Part shown: piece after piece, positions 34,958 through 44,608 of the stretch
Layout of the letters: each line of letters begins with the position of its first letter
Numbering within the stretch: position 1 is the stretch's first letter
Assembly: GCF_010727945.1 (NCBI RefSeq)
Contig: NZ_AP022569.1
Coordinates: 1,364,001 to 1,428,000 of the forward strand
DNA length: 64,000 nucleotides
From: Mycobacterium cookii
GTDB lineage: Bacteria > Actinomycetota > Actinomycetes > Mycobacteriales > Mycobacteriaceae
Reading direction: 5' to 3'
The notes under the pieces: generated by a model
The model's input: the letters and a program-made list of their open reading frames with translations, nothing else
The model's database searches: none
Told to the model about the DNA's origin: nothing
Program-made: the position numbers and the translations under genes

Positions 34958-36331
34958 TTATGTCGCCTGACTCACCGAGGACATGTGAAAGTCCGGAATC
35001 CGCAGCGACGGCATCGCGCAGCGGGTGACATAGTCACCCCACTCGCGCGGCAACGTCGGCTCGCTGACACCGGCCTGGGTGGCCCGTCGCAGCAGGTCCA
35101 ACGGACTCTCGTTGAACCGGAAGTTGTTGACCGCGGCCGTCACTTCGCCGTCTTCGACCAGGTAGACACCGTCGCGGGTCAGCCCGGTGAGTAGCAGCGT
35201 GGTCGGGTCGACCTCGCGGATGTACCACAGCGTGGTCAACAGCAACCCGTGCTCCGTCTCGGCGATCATGTCGGCGAGCTCGGTGCCGCCACCGGTCATC
35301 AACACATTGTCGGCGGCGACGGCAACCGGAGCGCCGAACTCGTCGGCAGCGGCGCGCGGATAGGCCAACGCGTTGATCACGCCGTCGCGAATCCAGTCCA
35401 CCCGGCCGATGTCCAAGCCGTTGTCGAAGACTGACACCGTCTCCGATGAGCTGGCCGCAGCGACGAACGGGGTGCAGCCCAGCCCTGCCGCCCACGGGTC
35501 GGAATACAGCGTCAGCGGAAGGTCGGTCAGCTTCTCCCCCACCCGGGTGCCGCCGTCGAGTGTGGACAGCGCGGTGCGGCCCTCCTGCGCGCCGCGACCG
35601 GTCATCGACCAGCCGAGGTAGACCATCATGTCGGCCACCGCCGACGGCGGGAGGATCGTCTCGTAGCGCCCCGCGGGCAGCTCGACGGTGCGCTCGGCCC
35701 AACCAAGTCGCATGGACAGCTGCTCGAGCAGCGAATCCGTTGGCAAATCGGCGAAGTCGGGCGTGCCGACCGCGACCCAGGCGCTGGCGCCGTCGCGTTT
35801 GCCGTTGATCTCCACCGAGCCGGTCGGCTGCGTGTAGCGGCGACGCAGCCCGGTCGAGGTCGCCAGAAACGTCGTCTCCAGCGCATGCCGGGCGAACCCG
35901 AACAACTGGTCGCTGCCACGGAAACCACGAGCGAGCGGGCCGGCGATGCTCGAGAACACTTCGGGGCCGGTCGCCGGGATCGGCGCATCCCAGTCCGCGG
36001 GCACCGTATTGCCATTCAGCAGCGGCGCGGCATCGCGGGCCTCGGGGGCCGACGCCGCCGCCGCCTGGGACGCGGCGACCAGGTCCTCGATCACCGACGG
36101 GTCCACCTCGGCCGAGGTCAGCGAGCCGACATGTGCGCTATTGCCCTGTCGGACAATCGAAATGACGGTGATGTGCCGGGCGGTCGACACGCCGTTGGTG
36201 GTCATCGAGTTGTTCGCCCACCGCAACGACGTGGCGATGCGGTCGTTGACCAACACGATCGTCTGGTCGGCGCGGCCGAGCCGCGCCGCGGTGTCCAACG
36301 CGATGTCGATGACCTGTTGTGCGGGGATCAT
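34958..36331 (-). CDS. tldE: TldE/PmbA-type metalloprotease subunit
   Basis: A 457-residue partner of TldD. The TldD/TldE heterodimer is a metalloprotease that degrades unfolded or modified peptides. This subunit lacks the HExxxH motif seen in its neighbour and ends with the beta-barrel region typical of TldE ([14 protein letters not shown]). It corresponds in order to Rv2314c. The ATG at 36331 has GGAGGAG upstream; longer starts give an arginine-rich extension unlike the family. The tldD stop lies 49 bases upstream. Confidence 0.88.
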   Translation of the reverse strand: MIPAQQVIDIALDTAARLGRADQTIVLVNDRIATSLRWANNSMTTNGVSTARHITVISIVRQGNSAHVGSLTSAEVDPSVIEDLVAASQAAAASAPEARDAAPLLNGNTVPADWDAPIPATGPEVFSSIAGPLARGFRGSDQLFGFARHALETTFLATSTGLRRRYTQPTGSVEINGKRDGASAWVAVGTPDFADLPTDSLLEQLSMRLGWAERTVELPAGRYETILPPSAVADMMVYLGWSMTGRGAQEGRTALSTLDGGTRVGEKLTDLPLTLYSDPWAAGLGCTPFVAAASSSETVSVFDNGLDIGRVDWIRDGVINALAYPRAAADEFGAPVAVAADNVLMTGGGTELADMIAETEHGLLLTTLWYIREVDPTTLLLTGLTRDGVYLVEDGEVTAAVNNFRFNESPLDLLRRATQAGVSEPTLPREWGDYVTRCAMPSLRIPDFHMSSVSQAT

Positions 36332-36380
36332 GTGCGCCGCTCCTCCGCATCGCTTCGCTCTGAATCGTCGCCGGCGCGGA

Positions 36381-37895
36381 TCACAGGCCCGCCTCAGCCC
36401 TGGTGTTGAGCACGTTGACCCCACGAAACAGCGCCGACGGGCAACCGTGGCTGACGGCGGCCACCTGGCCAGGCTGGGCCTTACCGCAGTTGTAAGCCCC
36501 GCCCAGTCGCCAGGTGGATGGGCCGCCGACGGCTTCCATCGAATTCCAGAACTCGGTCGTGGTGGCCTGATAGGCGATGTCGCGCAGCTGGCCGTCCAAC
36601 CGCCCGTCCCGGATACGGTAGAACCGCTGCCCGGTGAATTGGAAGTTGTAGCGCTGCATGTCGATTGACCACGACCGGTCGCCGACGATGTAGATGCCGT
36701 CGTCGACCCGGGCGATCAGGTCGTCGGTGCTGAGGTCCTCGGCGCCGGGTTGCAGCGACACGTTGGCCATCCTCTGGATCGGAACGTGGTGCGGCGAATC
36801 GGCGTAGGAGCACCCGTTGGATCGGGCGTGGCCCAGCCGCGGGGCGAACACCCGGTCCAGTTGATAGCCGACGAAGATGCCGTCGCGCACCAGGTCCCAG
36901 CTCTGCGCGGCCACCCCCTCGTCGTCGTAACCGATGCTGGCCAAACCGAATTCGACGGTGCGGTCGGCGGTCACGTTCATCACCGGCGAGCCGTAGTGCA
37001 GTGTGCCGAGCTTGTCGGGGGTGGCGAAGGACGTGCCCGCATAAGCCGACTCGTAGCCGATGGCACGGTCGTATTCGGTTGCGTGGCCGATGGATTCGTG
37101 GATGGTCAGCCACAGGTTGGTGGGGTCGATCACCAGGTCGGTCGGGCCGGGCGTCACGCTGGGCGCCTTGACTTTCTCGGCCAGCTGCGACGGCAGCTGC
37201 GCAAGCTCGTCGGTCCAGTTCCACACGTCGTCGCCGGCGACCACTTCCCAGCCGCGCCCCATCGGCGGCGCGAGCGTGCGCATCGAATCGAAGCCGCAAC
37301 CGGTGTCCACCGTGACGGCCTCCAGCACCGGCATCAGCCGCACTCGCTGCTGGGTGATCGACGAGCCGAACGTGTCGGCGTAGAAAGACTGTTCCTTGAC
37401 GACGTTCAGGCCCGCCGACACGTGGTCGACACCGTCGGCGGCCAGCAGCCTGCCGGAGTATTCGTCGAGCAAGGCGATCTTGTCGGCGGTGGGCACGGTG
37501 AACGGGTCGATGTCATATCGCGACACCCAGGTGGCGTCGCTGTACACCGGCTCGGCCGCCAGCATCACGGGGTCGGTGTTCAGCGGGGCCAGCGTGGTGG
37601 CCACCGAGACCGCGCGGCGCGCCGTCTGCGCCGCGACGTCCGGCGAGAGTTCGGCGTGCGAGGCGAATCCCCAGGTGCCGTTGACGACCACCCGAACCGC
37701 CAGGCCGATATCGCGGTTGACCACCGCGGTCTCCAGTTCGCCGTCGCGCAACTGGATGATCTCGGTGACGAGGCGTTGAATGCGCAGGTCGGCGTGGGTG
37801 GCTCCGGCTGCCTTGGCCGCCGACAGCGCCGCATCGGCCAGTTCGTGGCGGGGCAGGCTGAGGAAGTCGGCATCGATCCCCCGGTTCGGTGTCAC
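36381..37895 (-). CDS. tldD: TldD-type metalloprotease catalytic subunit
   Basis: A 504-residue catalytic subunit of the TldD/TldE protease. The zinc motif HESIGHATEYDRA (HExxxH) is intact, with the family segments YAGTSFATPDKLGTLHYGSPVMNV and SNGCSYADSPHHVPIQRM, and a cysteine ligand candidate near CGKAQPGQVA. The start is uncertain: the GTG at 37895 (TPNRGIDADFLSL) gives the family N-terminus, while an ATG at 37931 would overlap the divergent uspA start. The order tldE-tldD/uspA equals Rv2314c-Rv2316. Confidence 0.9.
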   Translation of the reverse strand: MTPNRGIDADFLSLPRHELADAALSAAKAAGATHADLRIQRLVTEIIQLRDGELETAVVNRDIGLAVRVVVNGTWGFASHAELSPDVAAQTARRAVSVATTLAPLNTDPVMLAAEPVYSDATWVSRYDIDPFTVPTADKIALLDEYSGRLLAADGVDHVSAGLNVVKEQSFYADTFGSSITQQRVRLMPVLEAVTVDTGCGFDSMRTLAPPMGRGWEVVAGDDVWNWTDELAQLPSQLAEKVKAPSVTPGPTDLVIDPTNLWLTIHESIGHATEYDRAIGYESAYAGTSFATPDKLGTLHYGSPVMNVTADRTVEFGLASIGYDDEGVAAQSWDLVRDGIFVGYQLDRVFAPRLGHARSNGCSYADSPHHVPIQRMANVSLQPGAEDLSTDDLIARVDDGIYIVGDRSWSIDMQRYNFQFTGQRFYRIRDGRLDGQLRDIAYQATTTEFWNSMEAVGGPSTWRLGGAYNCGKAQPGQVAAVSHGCPSALFRGVNVLNTRAEAGL

Positions 37896-37929
37896 ATCCT
37901 CCACCGTAATGATTGGCTTTAATACCTTC

Positions 37930-38799
37930 ATGGGCACACCGCGGCGATCGACCGCGCTGGGATATGCGCTGCTCGCGCCCAGCCTGTTCGGGGTCGTCGC
38001 GTTCTTGCTGCTGCCGATCCTGGTGGTGGTGTGGCTGAGCCTGCACCGATGGGATCTGCTGGGGCCGATCGAGTATGTCGGAGGCCAGAATTGGCGCTCG
38101 GTCCTCAGCGACTCGGCGTTCGGCAACTCACTGCTGGTGACGCTGACTTTCGTGGCGATCGTCGTCCCGGCCCAGACGGTGCTCGGGTTGGCGGTCGCGG
38201 CGTTGCTGGCGCGCGACCTGCCGGGCAGCGGTCTGTTCCGCACCCTGTACGTGCTGCCGTGGATCTGCGTGCCGTTGGCGATCGCGGTGCTGTGGCGCTG
38301 GATCCTGTCACCCACCAACGGCGCCGTCAGCACCCTGCTGGGGCATCGCATCGAATGGCTCACCGATCCCGGCCTCGCGCTGCCGGTGGTGTCCGCGGTC
38401 GTGGTCTGGACCAACGTCGGCTACGTCGCGCTGTTCTTTCTCGCCGGCATTCTCGCGATCCCCGACGAGATCCATGCTGCGGCACGCACCGACGGCGCGA
38501 CGTCATGGCAGCGGTTCCGGCGCATCACGCTGCCGATGCTGCGGCCGACGCTGTTCTTCGTGTTGGTCACCGGAGTCATCAGTGCCGCACAGGTTTTCGA
38601 CACGGTCTATGCGCTCACCGGCGGCGGACCCCAGGACCACACCGACCTGGTCGCGCATCGCATCTACGCGGAGGCGTTCGGGGCGGCCGCGATCGGTCGC
38701 GCCTCGGTGATGGCGGTGGTGTTGTTCGTCATCCTGGTCGGCATCACCGTCGTGCAGCACCTGTACTTCCGTCGGCGGATCAGCTATGACCTCACCTAG
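37930..38799 (+). CDS. uspA: sugar ABC transporter permease UspA
   Basis: A 289-residue permease with about six membrane segments, one half of the UspABC amino-sugar importer. It has the N-terminal segment ALGYALLAPSLFGVVAFLLLPILVVVWLSL and the EAA-type loop DEIHAAARTDGATSWQRFRRITLPMLRPTL that docks the ATPase. As in M. tuberculosis, no ATPase is encoded in the operon, so a shared MsiK/SugC-type ATPase elsewhere is expected. It overlaps uspB by 14 bases. About 34 bases separate it from tldD, so any promoter must be compact or lie within tldD. Confidence 0.9.
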   Translation: MGTPRRSTALGYALLAPSLFGVVAFLLLPILVVVWLSLHRWDLLGPIEYVGGQNWRSVLSDSAFGNSLLVTLTFVAIVVPAQTVLGLAVAALLARDLPGSGLFRTLYVLPWICVPLAIAVLWRWILSPTNGAVSTLLGHRIEWLTDPGLALPVVSAVVVWTNVGYVALFFLAGILAIPDEIHAAARTDGATSWQRFRRITLPMLRPTLFFVLVTGVISAAQVFDTVYALTGGGPQDHTDLVAHRIYAEAFGAAAIGRASVMAVVLFVILVGITVVQHLYFRRRISYDLT

Positions 38800-39610
38800 G
38801 AAACCGGCCGCGGTGCTGGTGTATGCGGGCCTGCTGGTGGGGGCGCTGCTCACGCTGGCGCCGTTCGCACTCGGTCTGCTGACCTCGTTCACGTCGGCGC
38901 ACCAGTTCGCGACGGGCACACCGCTGGCGTGGCCGCGGCCACCGACCCTCGCAAACTACGCGGATCTGGGCGGCGCCGGGTTCGGCCGGGCACTCGCTGT
39001 GACGACGTTGATGACCGCGGTGATACTGCTCGGCCAGGTGAGTTCGTCGGTGCTGGCCGCGTACGCCTTTGCGCGGTTGCGGTTTCCGGGCCGCGACGCG
39101 CTGTTCTGGCTGTACCTCGCGACGTTGATGGTGCCGGGCAGCGTGACGGTGGTGCCGCTCTATCTGATGATGGCGCAACTGGGACTGCGTAATACGTTCT
39201 GGGCCTTGGTGTTGCCGTTCGTCTTCGGCTCCCCCTATGCGATCTTCTTGCTGCGCCAGTATTTCCGCGCGATCCCCGACGACCTGATCAACGCCGCGTA
39301 TCTGGACGGTGCCAACACGCTGGATGTGATCGTGCACGTCGTGCTGCCCGCCAGCCGGCCGGTGCTGGTCACACTGATGCTCATCACCGTCGTGTCGCAA
39401 TGGCATCACTTCATGTGGCCGTTGGTGATCACCAGCGGCGCCAAGTGGCAGGTGCTGACGGTGGCGACCGCGGCGCTGCAGTCGCGCTACAACGCGCAGT
39501 GGACGTTGGTGATGGCCGCGACGGTGGTTGCGATCGTGCCGCTGCTGGTGTTGTTCGTGATCTTCCAGCGACACATTGTGCGCTCGATCGTCGTCACGGG
39601 GCTCAAATGA
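38786..39610 (+). CDS. uspB: sugar ABC transporter permease UspB
   Basis: A 274-residue second permease of the UspABC importer, with about six membrane helices and the cytoplasmic docking loop DDLINAAYLDGANTLDVIVHVVLPASRPVL. It overlaps uspA at its start and its stop overlaps the uspC start (ATGA), so all three are translated together. M. tuberculosis UspB is part of an importer for amino sugars such as chitobiose. Confidence 0.91.
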   Translation: MTSPRKPAAVLVYAGLLVGALLTLAPFALGLLTSFTSAHQFATGTPLAWPRPPTLANYADLGGAGFGRALAVTTLMTAVILLGQVSSSVLAAYAFARLRFPGRDALFWLYLATLMVPGSVTVVPLYLMMAQLGLRNTFWALVLPFVFGSPYAIFLLRQYFRAIPDDLINAAYLDGANTLDVIVHVVLPASRPVLVTLMLITVVSQWHHFMWPLVITSGAKWQVLTVATAALQSRYNAQWTLVMAATVVAIVPLLVLFVIFQRHIVRSIVVTGLK

Positions 39611-40944
39611 GCCGGCCCCGCTTTTCCACCCTGTTCGCAACGGGTTTCGTGCTGCTCGCCGCGCTGCTGGTGGCCGCGGCAGTGCTGCTCGACGTCACGG
39701 CACGGCCGCCCGGCGGCAAGACGGTGGTGACCGTCCGGTTGTGGGACGAGCAGGTCGCCAGGGCCTACCGGGAATCGTTTGCGGCGTTCGGCCGCACGCA
39801 TCCCGGCATCGAGGTGCACACCAACGTCGTCTCGTACGCCAACTACTTCACCACGCTGCGCACCGACGTCGCGGGCGGCAGTGCCGACGACATCTTCTGG
39901 GTGTCCGATGCCTACCTCGCCGGCTACGCCGACAGTGGTCGACTGGTCGACATCGGCAAAACCCTTGGGCCGAAAGCCTCCTCAGCGTGGGAGCGGTCGG
40001 TGGTCGAGCAGTTCACCCGCAACCACACCCTATGGGGGGTGCCCCAACTCACCGACGCCGGGATCGCGCTGTACTACAACGCGGACCTGCTCGCCGCCGC
40101 CGGAGTCGACGTTGCCGACCTGGCGGCGCTGCGCTGGAGCCCCGACACCGGCGACACGCTGCGCCCACTGCTGTCCCGGCTCACCGTCGACGCCGACGGA
40201 CGACGTGCGGCCACACCGGGTTTCGACCCCGGGCGGGTGCGGCAATGGGGATACAACGCGGCCAACGACGCCCAAGGCATCTACCTGAACTACATCGGCT
40301 CGGCCGGTGGGCAGTACCAGGACGGCGATCGCTTCGCGTTCGACAACCCCGGCGCGGTCGAGGCATTCCGCTACCTGGTCACGCTGATCAACGACGACCA
40401 CCTCTCGCCGCCTGCCTCGGAGACCAACGACAACGGTGACTTCTCCCGTAACCAATTCCTGGCCGGCAAGATGGCGCTCTTCCAGTCCGGCACTTACAAC
40501 TTGGCGAGCGTATCCGCGCAGGCCGCCTTCCGGTGGGGTGTGGCGATGTTGCCTGCCGGCCCCAGGGGCCGGGTCAGCGTCACCAACGGTATTGCCGCTG
40601 CCGGTAATTCGGCGTCCGCGCACCCCGACGCCGTGCGCCAGGTGCTGGCCTGGCTGGGCAGCGCCGACGGCAATCGCTACATCGGGCGACGCGGCAGTGC
40701 GATCCCGGCGGTGACGTCGGCGCAGCAGGTGTACTTCGACTACTGGGCCGGCAAGGGCGTCGACGTCACACCGTTCTTCGCCGTGCTCGAGGGCCCGCGC
40801 ATCGCGGCGCCCGGCGGCGCGGGATTCGCTGCGGGCAACCAGGTGATCAAGCCGTATTTCGACGAGATGTTCCTGGGCCGCGGCGACATTCCCACGACGC
40901 TGCGCAAGGCACAGGCCGCCGCCAACGCTGCCGCGCGGCGCTAG
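39607..40944 (+). CDS. uspC: substrate-binding protein UspC
   Basis: A 445-residue extracytoplasmic solute-binding protein of the family-1 sugar type. One N-terminal hydrophobic segment (LFATGFVLLAALLVAAAVLLDV) is not followed by a lipobox cysteine, so it is probably held by an uncleaved anchor. The mature part shows TVRLWDEQVARAYRESFAAF, DIFWVSDAYLAGYADSGRLVDI and GKMALFQSGTYNLA, typical of the fold. Family work on M. tuberculosis UspC indicates amino-sugar binding. Convergent with the EcfT gene, four bases away. Confidence 0.91.
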   Translation: MSRPRFSTLFATGFVLLAALLVAAAVLLDVTARPPGGKTVVTVRLWDEQVARAYRESFAAFGRTHPGIEVHTNVVSYANYFTTLRTDVAGGSADDIFWVSDAYLAGYADSGRLVDIGKTLGPKASSAWERSVVEQFTRNHTLWGVPQLTDAGIALYYNADLLAAAGVDVADLAALRWSPDTGDTLRPLLSRLTVDADGRRAATPGFDPGRVRQWGYNAANDAQGIYLNYIGSAGGQYQDGDRFAFDNPGAVEAFRYLVTLINDDHLSPPASETNDNGDFSRNQFLAGKMALFQSGTYNLASVSAQAAFRWGVAMLPAGPRGRVSVTNGIAAAGNSASAHPDAVRQVLAWLGSADGNRYIGRRGSAIPAVTSAQQVYFDYWAGKGVDVTPFFAVLEGPRIAAPGGAGFAAGNQVIKPYFDEMFLGRGDIPTTLRKAQAAANAAARR

Positions 40945-40948
40945 GCGA

Positions 40949-41794
40949 CTAGGGCCGGACCGGCGGGACGTCGAACACGATAGCGGCGATGCACACGGCC
41001 ACGGTGATCGAGAGCGCCAGCCAGTCCGCCGGTTTCGGCCGCGACGGCGTCGCCGAGATCTGGCCGATGCCGCCCCGCGCGGTAATGGCGTCACCCATCT
41101 CGTCGGCCCGCCGCAACGTCACCGTGAGGGCCGCAGTCAGCAGATCGACGACTTCCATCGCCCGGCGCCGGCGACGTGCACGGCGACTGTCCGCGACGCG
41201 CTTGGGCCGCAACCGCCGCGCGGCGTACAGCACCCGGAATTCGTCGATCAGCATCGGAAACGCGCGCAGCGCAAGCGCGACCGTGACGGCCCATTCGTCG
41301 ATCGGGATCCGCACCAGCCGCAACGGGCGACCCAAACTGGCCACCGCAGGCGCTATTTCGGCGACATTGGTGGTCCAGGACACCATCGCGCCCAGTCCAA
41401 GCAAGACGATCGACAGCGCGGTGATCCGCAGAAAATTCAACAAACCGCCGAGTCCGATCGAGGTGCCGGCCACCCCGATCACCGGATGGCCGCCCGCCAG
41501 CGCCGCCGAGACGCCACCCAAGGCCAAAAGCAGCCACAGCCAACGCGGCACATTGGGAAGCGCACCACGCGGTATGTGCGCAAGGCGAGCCGCCGTCAGC
41601 ACCAGAGCCGCGACCAGCCCGATGGTGATCCAGCCTGGACTGAAGGTCAGCAATACCGAAATGGCTAACACCGCAAGCAGTTTGGTGCCGGCCCACAGGT
41701 CGTGAATCGTCGAGGTGCCCGGTACCGGGCGCAGCAGCACAACCCCTCGGGGCGGCTTACGGGTCGGGCTCTCGTCCGGCGGGGCGGTGGTCAC
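40949..41794 (-). CDS. ECF transporter transmembrane protein EcfT
   Basis: A 281-residue membrane protein of the CbiQ/EcfT family that couples ATPases to a substrate-binding S component. It has about five membrane segments and the cytoplasmic coupling helices with [21 protein letters not shown] and [12 protein letters not shown] (the A-R-G motif). The GTG at 41794 overlaps the TGA of the fused ATPase gene. It corresponds in order to Rv2325c. The transported substrate is unknown. Confidence 0.87.
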   Translation of the reverse strand: MTTAPPDESPTRKPPRGVVLLRPVPGTSTIHDLWAGTKLLAVLAISVLLTFSPGWITIGLVAALVLTAARLAHIPRGALPNVPRWLWLLLALGGVSAALAGGHPVIGVAGTSIGLGGLLNFLRITALSIVLLGLGAMVSWTTNVAEIAPAVASLGRPLRLVRIPIDEWAVTVALALRAFPMLIDEFRVLYAARRLRPKRVADSRRARRRRRAMEVVDLLTAALTVTLRRADEMGDAITARGGIGQISATPSRPKPADWLALSITVAVCIAAIVFDVPPVRP

Positions 41795-43878
41795 GTCAGC
41801 CCCCCGGTCGCCGTCGCCACCGGCTCGAGCACACCGCCGCTGAGGTCCACAGTGTTCGGGCACAGCTCGTGCATGCCGGTGTCGTCGTGGGACATCACCA
41901 CGACGGTCAGCCCCTGCTCACGTCGAAGGTCTTCGAGTAGTCGCAGTAAGCCACTTTGGGTGACGGCGTCCAGCCCTGCCAGCGGCTCGTCGAGGATCAG
42001 CGCCCGCGGTGAACGGGCCAGCAGGCCCGCCAGCACGACCCGGCGCATCTGACCGCCGCTGAGCTGATCGATGCGCCGGTTCGCCAATGCGCTGTCCAGT
42101 CCCACCACGGCCAGCGCGGTAGCCACCCGGTCGCGGTCTTTGGGCGAAAAGCCGGCCGCCGAGGCGACTTCCGAGTCGACCCGGCTTCGCATCAGCTGCA
42201 GTCGCGCCGCCTGGAACGACAGCGCAACCGCGCCGACCTGTTCGTAGGTCGGTCGGCCGTCGAGCAGGCAGGTGCCCGTCGTCGGCACCGTCAGGCCGGC
42301 CAGGATCCACGCCAGCGTCGACTTGCCTGAGCCGTTGCCGCCCTGGATCAACAAGCCATCGCCTTGCTGCACCGTGAAGCTGACCTCGCGCAGCGCGGTC
42401 TTGGCCCACGGTGTGCCGCTGTCGTATTCGTGACCGACCCCGGCAACTTCGAGGACCGGCGGACCGGATTCGTGGGCCGGCAGCGGGTTCGTCACCGGGG
42501 CGGCCGTCGTCTCGACCATGCCGGTGTTGTCCCCGGATTCGCTGAGATTGATCGTGCTGTCGGCGGATTCGGCCTCGTCGCTGTAGTGCGTGATGTGGAT
42601 CAGCGCCGCGCGGTGCCGGTTCTTCAGCCCGGACAGCACACCGAGTAGCGCGTCGCGCCCCTGTCGGTCGACCATGCTGGTGACCTCGTCGGCGATGAGC
42701 AGCGCGGGCTCGCGGGCCAGCGCTGCGGCGACCGCCAGCCGCTGCAGCTCACCGCCCGACAGACTGCCGGTGTCGCGGTCGGCGAGCGCATCCAGCCCGA
42801 CTTCGCCGAGCAACCGGTGCACGTCGACCTTTGTTCCCGGCGGCAGACCCCAGACCACGTCGTCGGCCACCCGGGTGCCCAGGACCTGACTTTCCGGATG
42901 CTGCATGACCACGGCGGTCCCACCCAGGCGGCCCAACCCCACCGCGCCGGGACGCTCGATTGTTCCCGATGTCGGCTCCCGGCCGGCCAGCAGGAGCATC
43001 AGCGTTGTCTTGCCAGAGCCATTGGCCCCGGTGATCGCAAGATGTTCGCCGGGCGCAACGTTCAGGTTGACCGGGCGCAGCGCATCGCGGTCGGCGTGCG
43101 GGTAGCGGAAGCTGACCTGGTCCAACCGCACGGGCACCGGCCCGACCGGTGCATTGTCGAGCGGCGCGTCCAGCTTGTGCACGTCGGGGATTCCGCTCAT
43201 CCGGTCCAGCACCCGCGACAATGCCCACCACCCGATCAGCGACACGATCATCAGGGAGGCGACGCCGTTGGCGAACAACAGCACCGGCCAGTAGTGCAGA
43301 GCCCGGCCGACGAACCACTGAAGTCCGCGGGCGGTCGACTCCAGACCCGGACCGATTCGCGTGCTGAGCGGGAATGGGTGGGTCACCGCGAAACGACCGA
43401 GCGAGGTCATTACCGCCGCAATCCCGTCGACGTTGGCGGTAATCGTGTCGAAGATGAGGTGCCGCAACCGCGACAGCACCGCTAACGCGCCGACCGCTGC
43501 CAGGTTGAATACCGCTCCGGCGATACAGGAGACGACCAGCACCGTCGGGGTGCCACGGCCGCGGCGTTTGACGACACCGGTCAGACCGCCGACGTAGGCG
43601 TTGTGCGCCACCGTCATCAGGCCGCCGAGTCCGGCGATCAAAAAAGCGATCAGCCCGGCAGCGACCGTCGCGGTGACCAACGCGCGGACGCGGTAACGGT
43701 AAGCCAGCAACCCCATCGGCACGGTGCCCAGCAGCGCCAGCGCACCGGCGAACGGCACGACGATCGAGATGATTGCGGTTGCCGCGCACAGGGCGGCCAT
43801 GACCGATGCCTGCGCGAGCTCGCCGGGACGCAACGATCCGGAACGTCGAGTCCCGGACTCGGAGCGAGTCGCGTTCAT
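41791..43878 (-). CDS. fused ECF transporter S component plus two ATPase domains
   Basis: A 695-residue fusion corresponding in order to Rv2326c. Residues 1 to about 225 form a DUF2232-like membrane domain with about six helices (the putative S component). Two ABC ATPases follow: the first with Walker [11 protein letters not shown], signature LSGGE and LLIADEVTS; the second with [10 protein letters not shown], signature LSGGQ and LILDEPLAG. Both look catalytically complete. ECF modules import vitamins or metals, and the substrate is not evident. With the coupled EcfT gene this is a complete importer. Confidence 0.9.
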   Translation of the reverse strand: MNATRSESGTRRSGSLRPGELAQASVMAALCAATAIISIVVPFAGALALLGTVPMGLLAYRYRVRALVTATVAAGLIAFLIAGLGGLMTVAHNAYVGGLTGVVKRRGRGTPTVLVVSCIAGAVFNLAAVGALAVLSRLRHLIFDTITANVDGIAAVMTSLGRFAVTHPFPLSTRIGPGLESTARGLQWFVGRALHYWPVLLFANGVASLMIVSLIGWWALSRVLDRMSGIPDVHKLDAPLDNAPVGPVPVRLDQVSFRYPHADRDALRPVNLNVAPGEHLAITGANGSGKTTLMLLLAGREPTSGTIERPGAVGLGRLGGTAVVMQHPESQVLGTRVADDVVWGLPPGTKVDVHRLLGEVGLDALADRDTGSLSGGELQRLAVAAALAREPALLIADEVTSMVDRQGRDALLGVLSGLKNRHRAALIHITHYSDEAESADSTINLSESGDNTGMVETTAAPVTNPLPAHESGPPVLEVAGVGHEYDSGTPWAKTALREVSFTVQQGDGLLIQGGNGSGKSTLAWILAGLTVPTTGTCLLDGRPTYEQVGAVALSFQAARLQLMRSRVDSEVASAAGFSPKDRDRVATALAVVGLDSALANRRIDQLSGGQMRRVVLAGLLARSPRALILDEPLAGLDAVTQSGLLRLLEDLRREQGLTVVVMSHDDTGMHELCPNTVDLSGGVLEPVATATGGLT

Positions 43879-43973
43879 CTGATCGATTCTGCCAGCTGTC
43901 GCGGGGTGCTTCCGCGAGCGAACCGTGGCGGGTTATGAGAATTAGCGGCAACGAAATTGCTCGATAAGTAGTC

Positions 43974-44000
43974 TATATAGCCTAGCTATGCAACTATATA
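43974..44000. promoter_or_regulatory. nested palindromes upstream of MarR gene
   Basis: ATAGC-CTA-GCTAT at 43977-43989 is a perfect inverted repeat, and outer arms TATATAG (43974-43980) and CTATATA (43994-44000) pair around it. The site ends four bases before the MarR start codon and lies between that gene and the divergent transporter operon. It is a good candidate for the MarR operator, controlling both directions. Binding is inferred. Confidence 0.5.
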
Positions 44001-44003
44001 CGG

Positions 44004-44492
44004 ATGATCTCATCCGCAACCACCGAGCCCGACGCGGCGGAGGCGGCTGTCGCCGGCCTGGGCGCGGATCTTCTCGCCGTCGTTGCGCGGCTGAACCGCT
44101 TTGCGACCCAACGAATCCAGATGCAGTTGCCGGCCGCCCAGGCCCGACTGCTGTCGACCATCGATGCCCACGGTGAAGCGCGGATCTGTGATCTGGCCGC
44201 GGTGGACCACTGCTCGCAGCCGACGATGACCACCCAGGTGCGACGGCTCGAAGACGCCGGCCTGGTCACCCGTACGGTCGACCCCGGCGACGCCCGCGCG
44301 GTCCGCATTCAGATCACTGCACAAGGTTTGCAAACTCTTAACCGAGTCCGCGCCGACCGGGCCCGCGCGATCGAGCCGCAACTGGCCAGGCTGAAGGCCG
44401 CAGACCGGCAGACGCTGGTCAACGCGGTGACCGTGCTGCGCGGCGTGCTCGACGATTCGGCACCCGCCCCGCGCCCAAGCGCGTCTCGCTAG
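44004..44492 (+). CDS. MarR-family transcriptional regulator
   Basis: A 162-residue winged-helix regulator. The DNA-binding part is EARICDLAAVDHCSQPTMTTQVRRLEDAGLVTRTVDPGDARAVRIQIT, the classical MarR layout with a D-x-R wing. It is divergent from the ECF transporter operon, the same arrangement as Rv2326c/Rv2327, so it probably represses that importer and itself. Nested palindromes end just before its start codon. Confidence 0.88.
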   Translation: MISSATTEPDAAEAAVAGLGADLLAVVARLNRFATQRIQMQLPAAQARLLSTIDAHGEARICDLAAVDHCSQPTMTTQVRRLEDAGLVTRTVDPGDARAVRIQITAQGLQTLNRVRADRARAIEPQLARLKAADRQTLVNAVTVLRGVLDDSAPAPRPSASR

Positions 44493-44608
44493 CCGCTTCG
44501 CGGCGGCACACAGCCGGCACCGACGTCCCTCGATCGGTGCTCGGCGCATCATGGCGAGTGGACAAGCGTCGTGCGACTCCAAGATGATGGGCGCGAAAGG
44601 GGGTGACC

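Noticed and set aside
42749..43951. Minus-strand open frame of about 400 codons
   Set aside because: It is a shifted reading of the fused ECF ATPase gene, which has complete Walker and signature motifs in its own frame.
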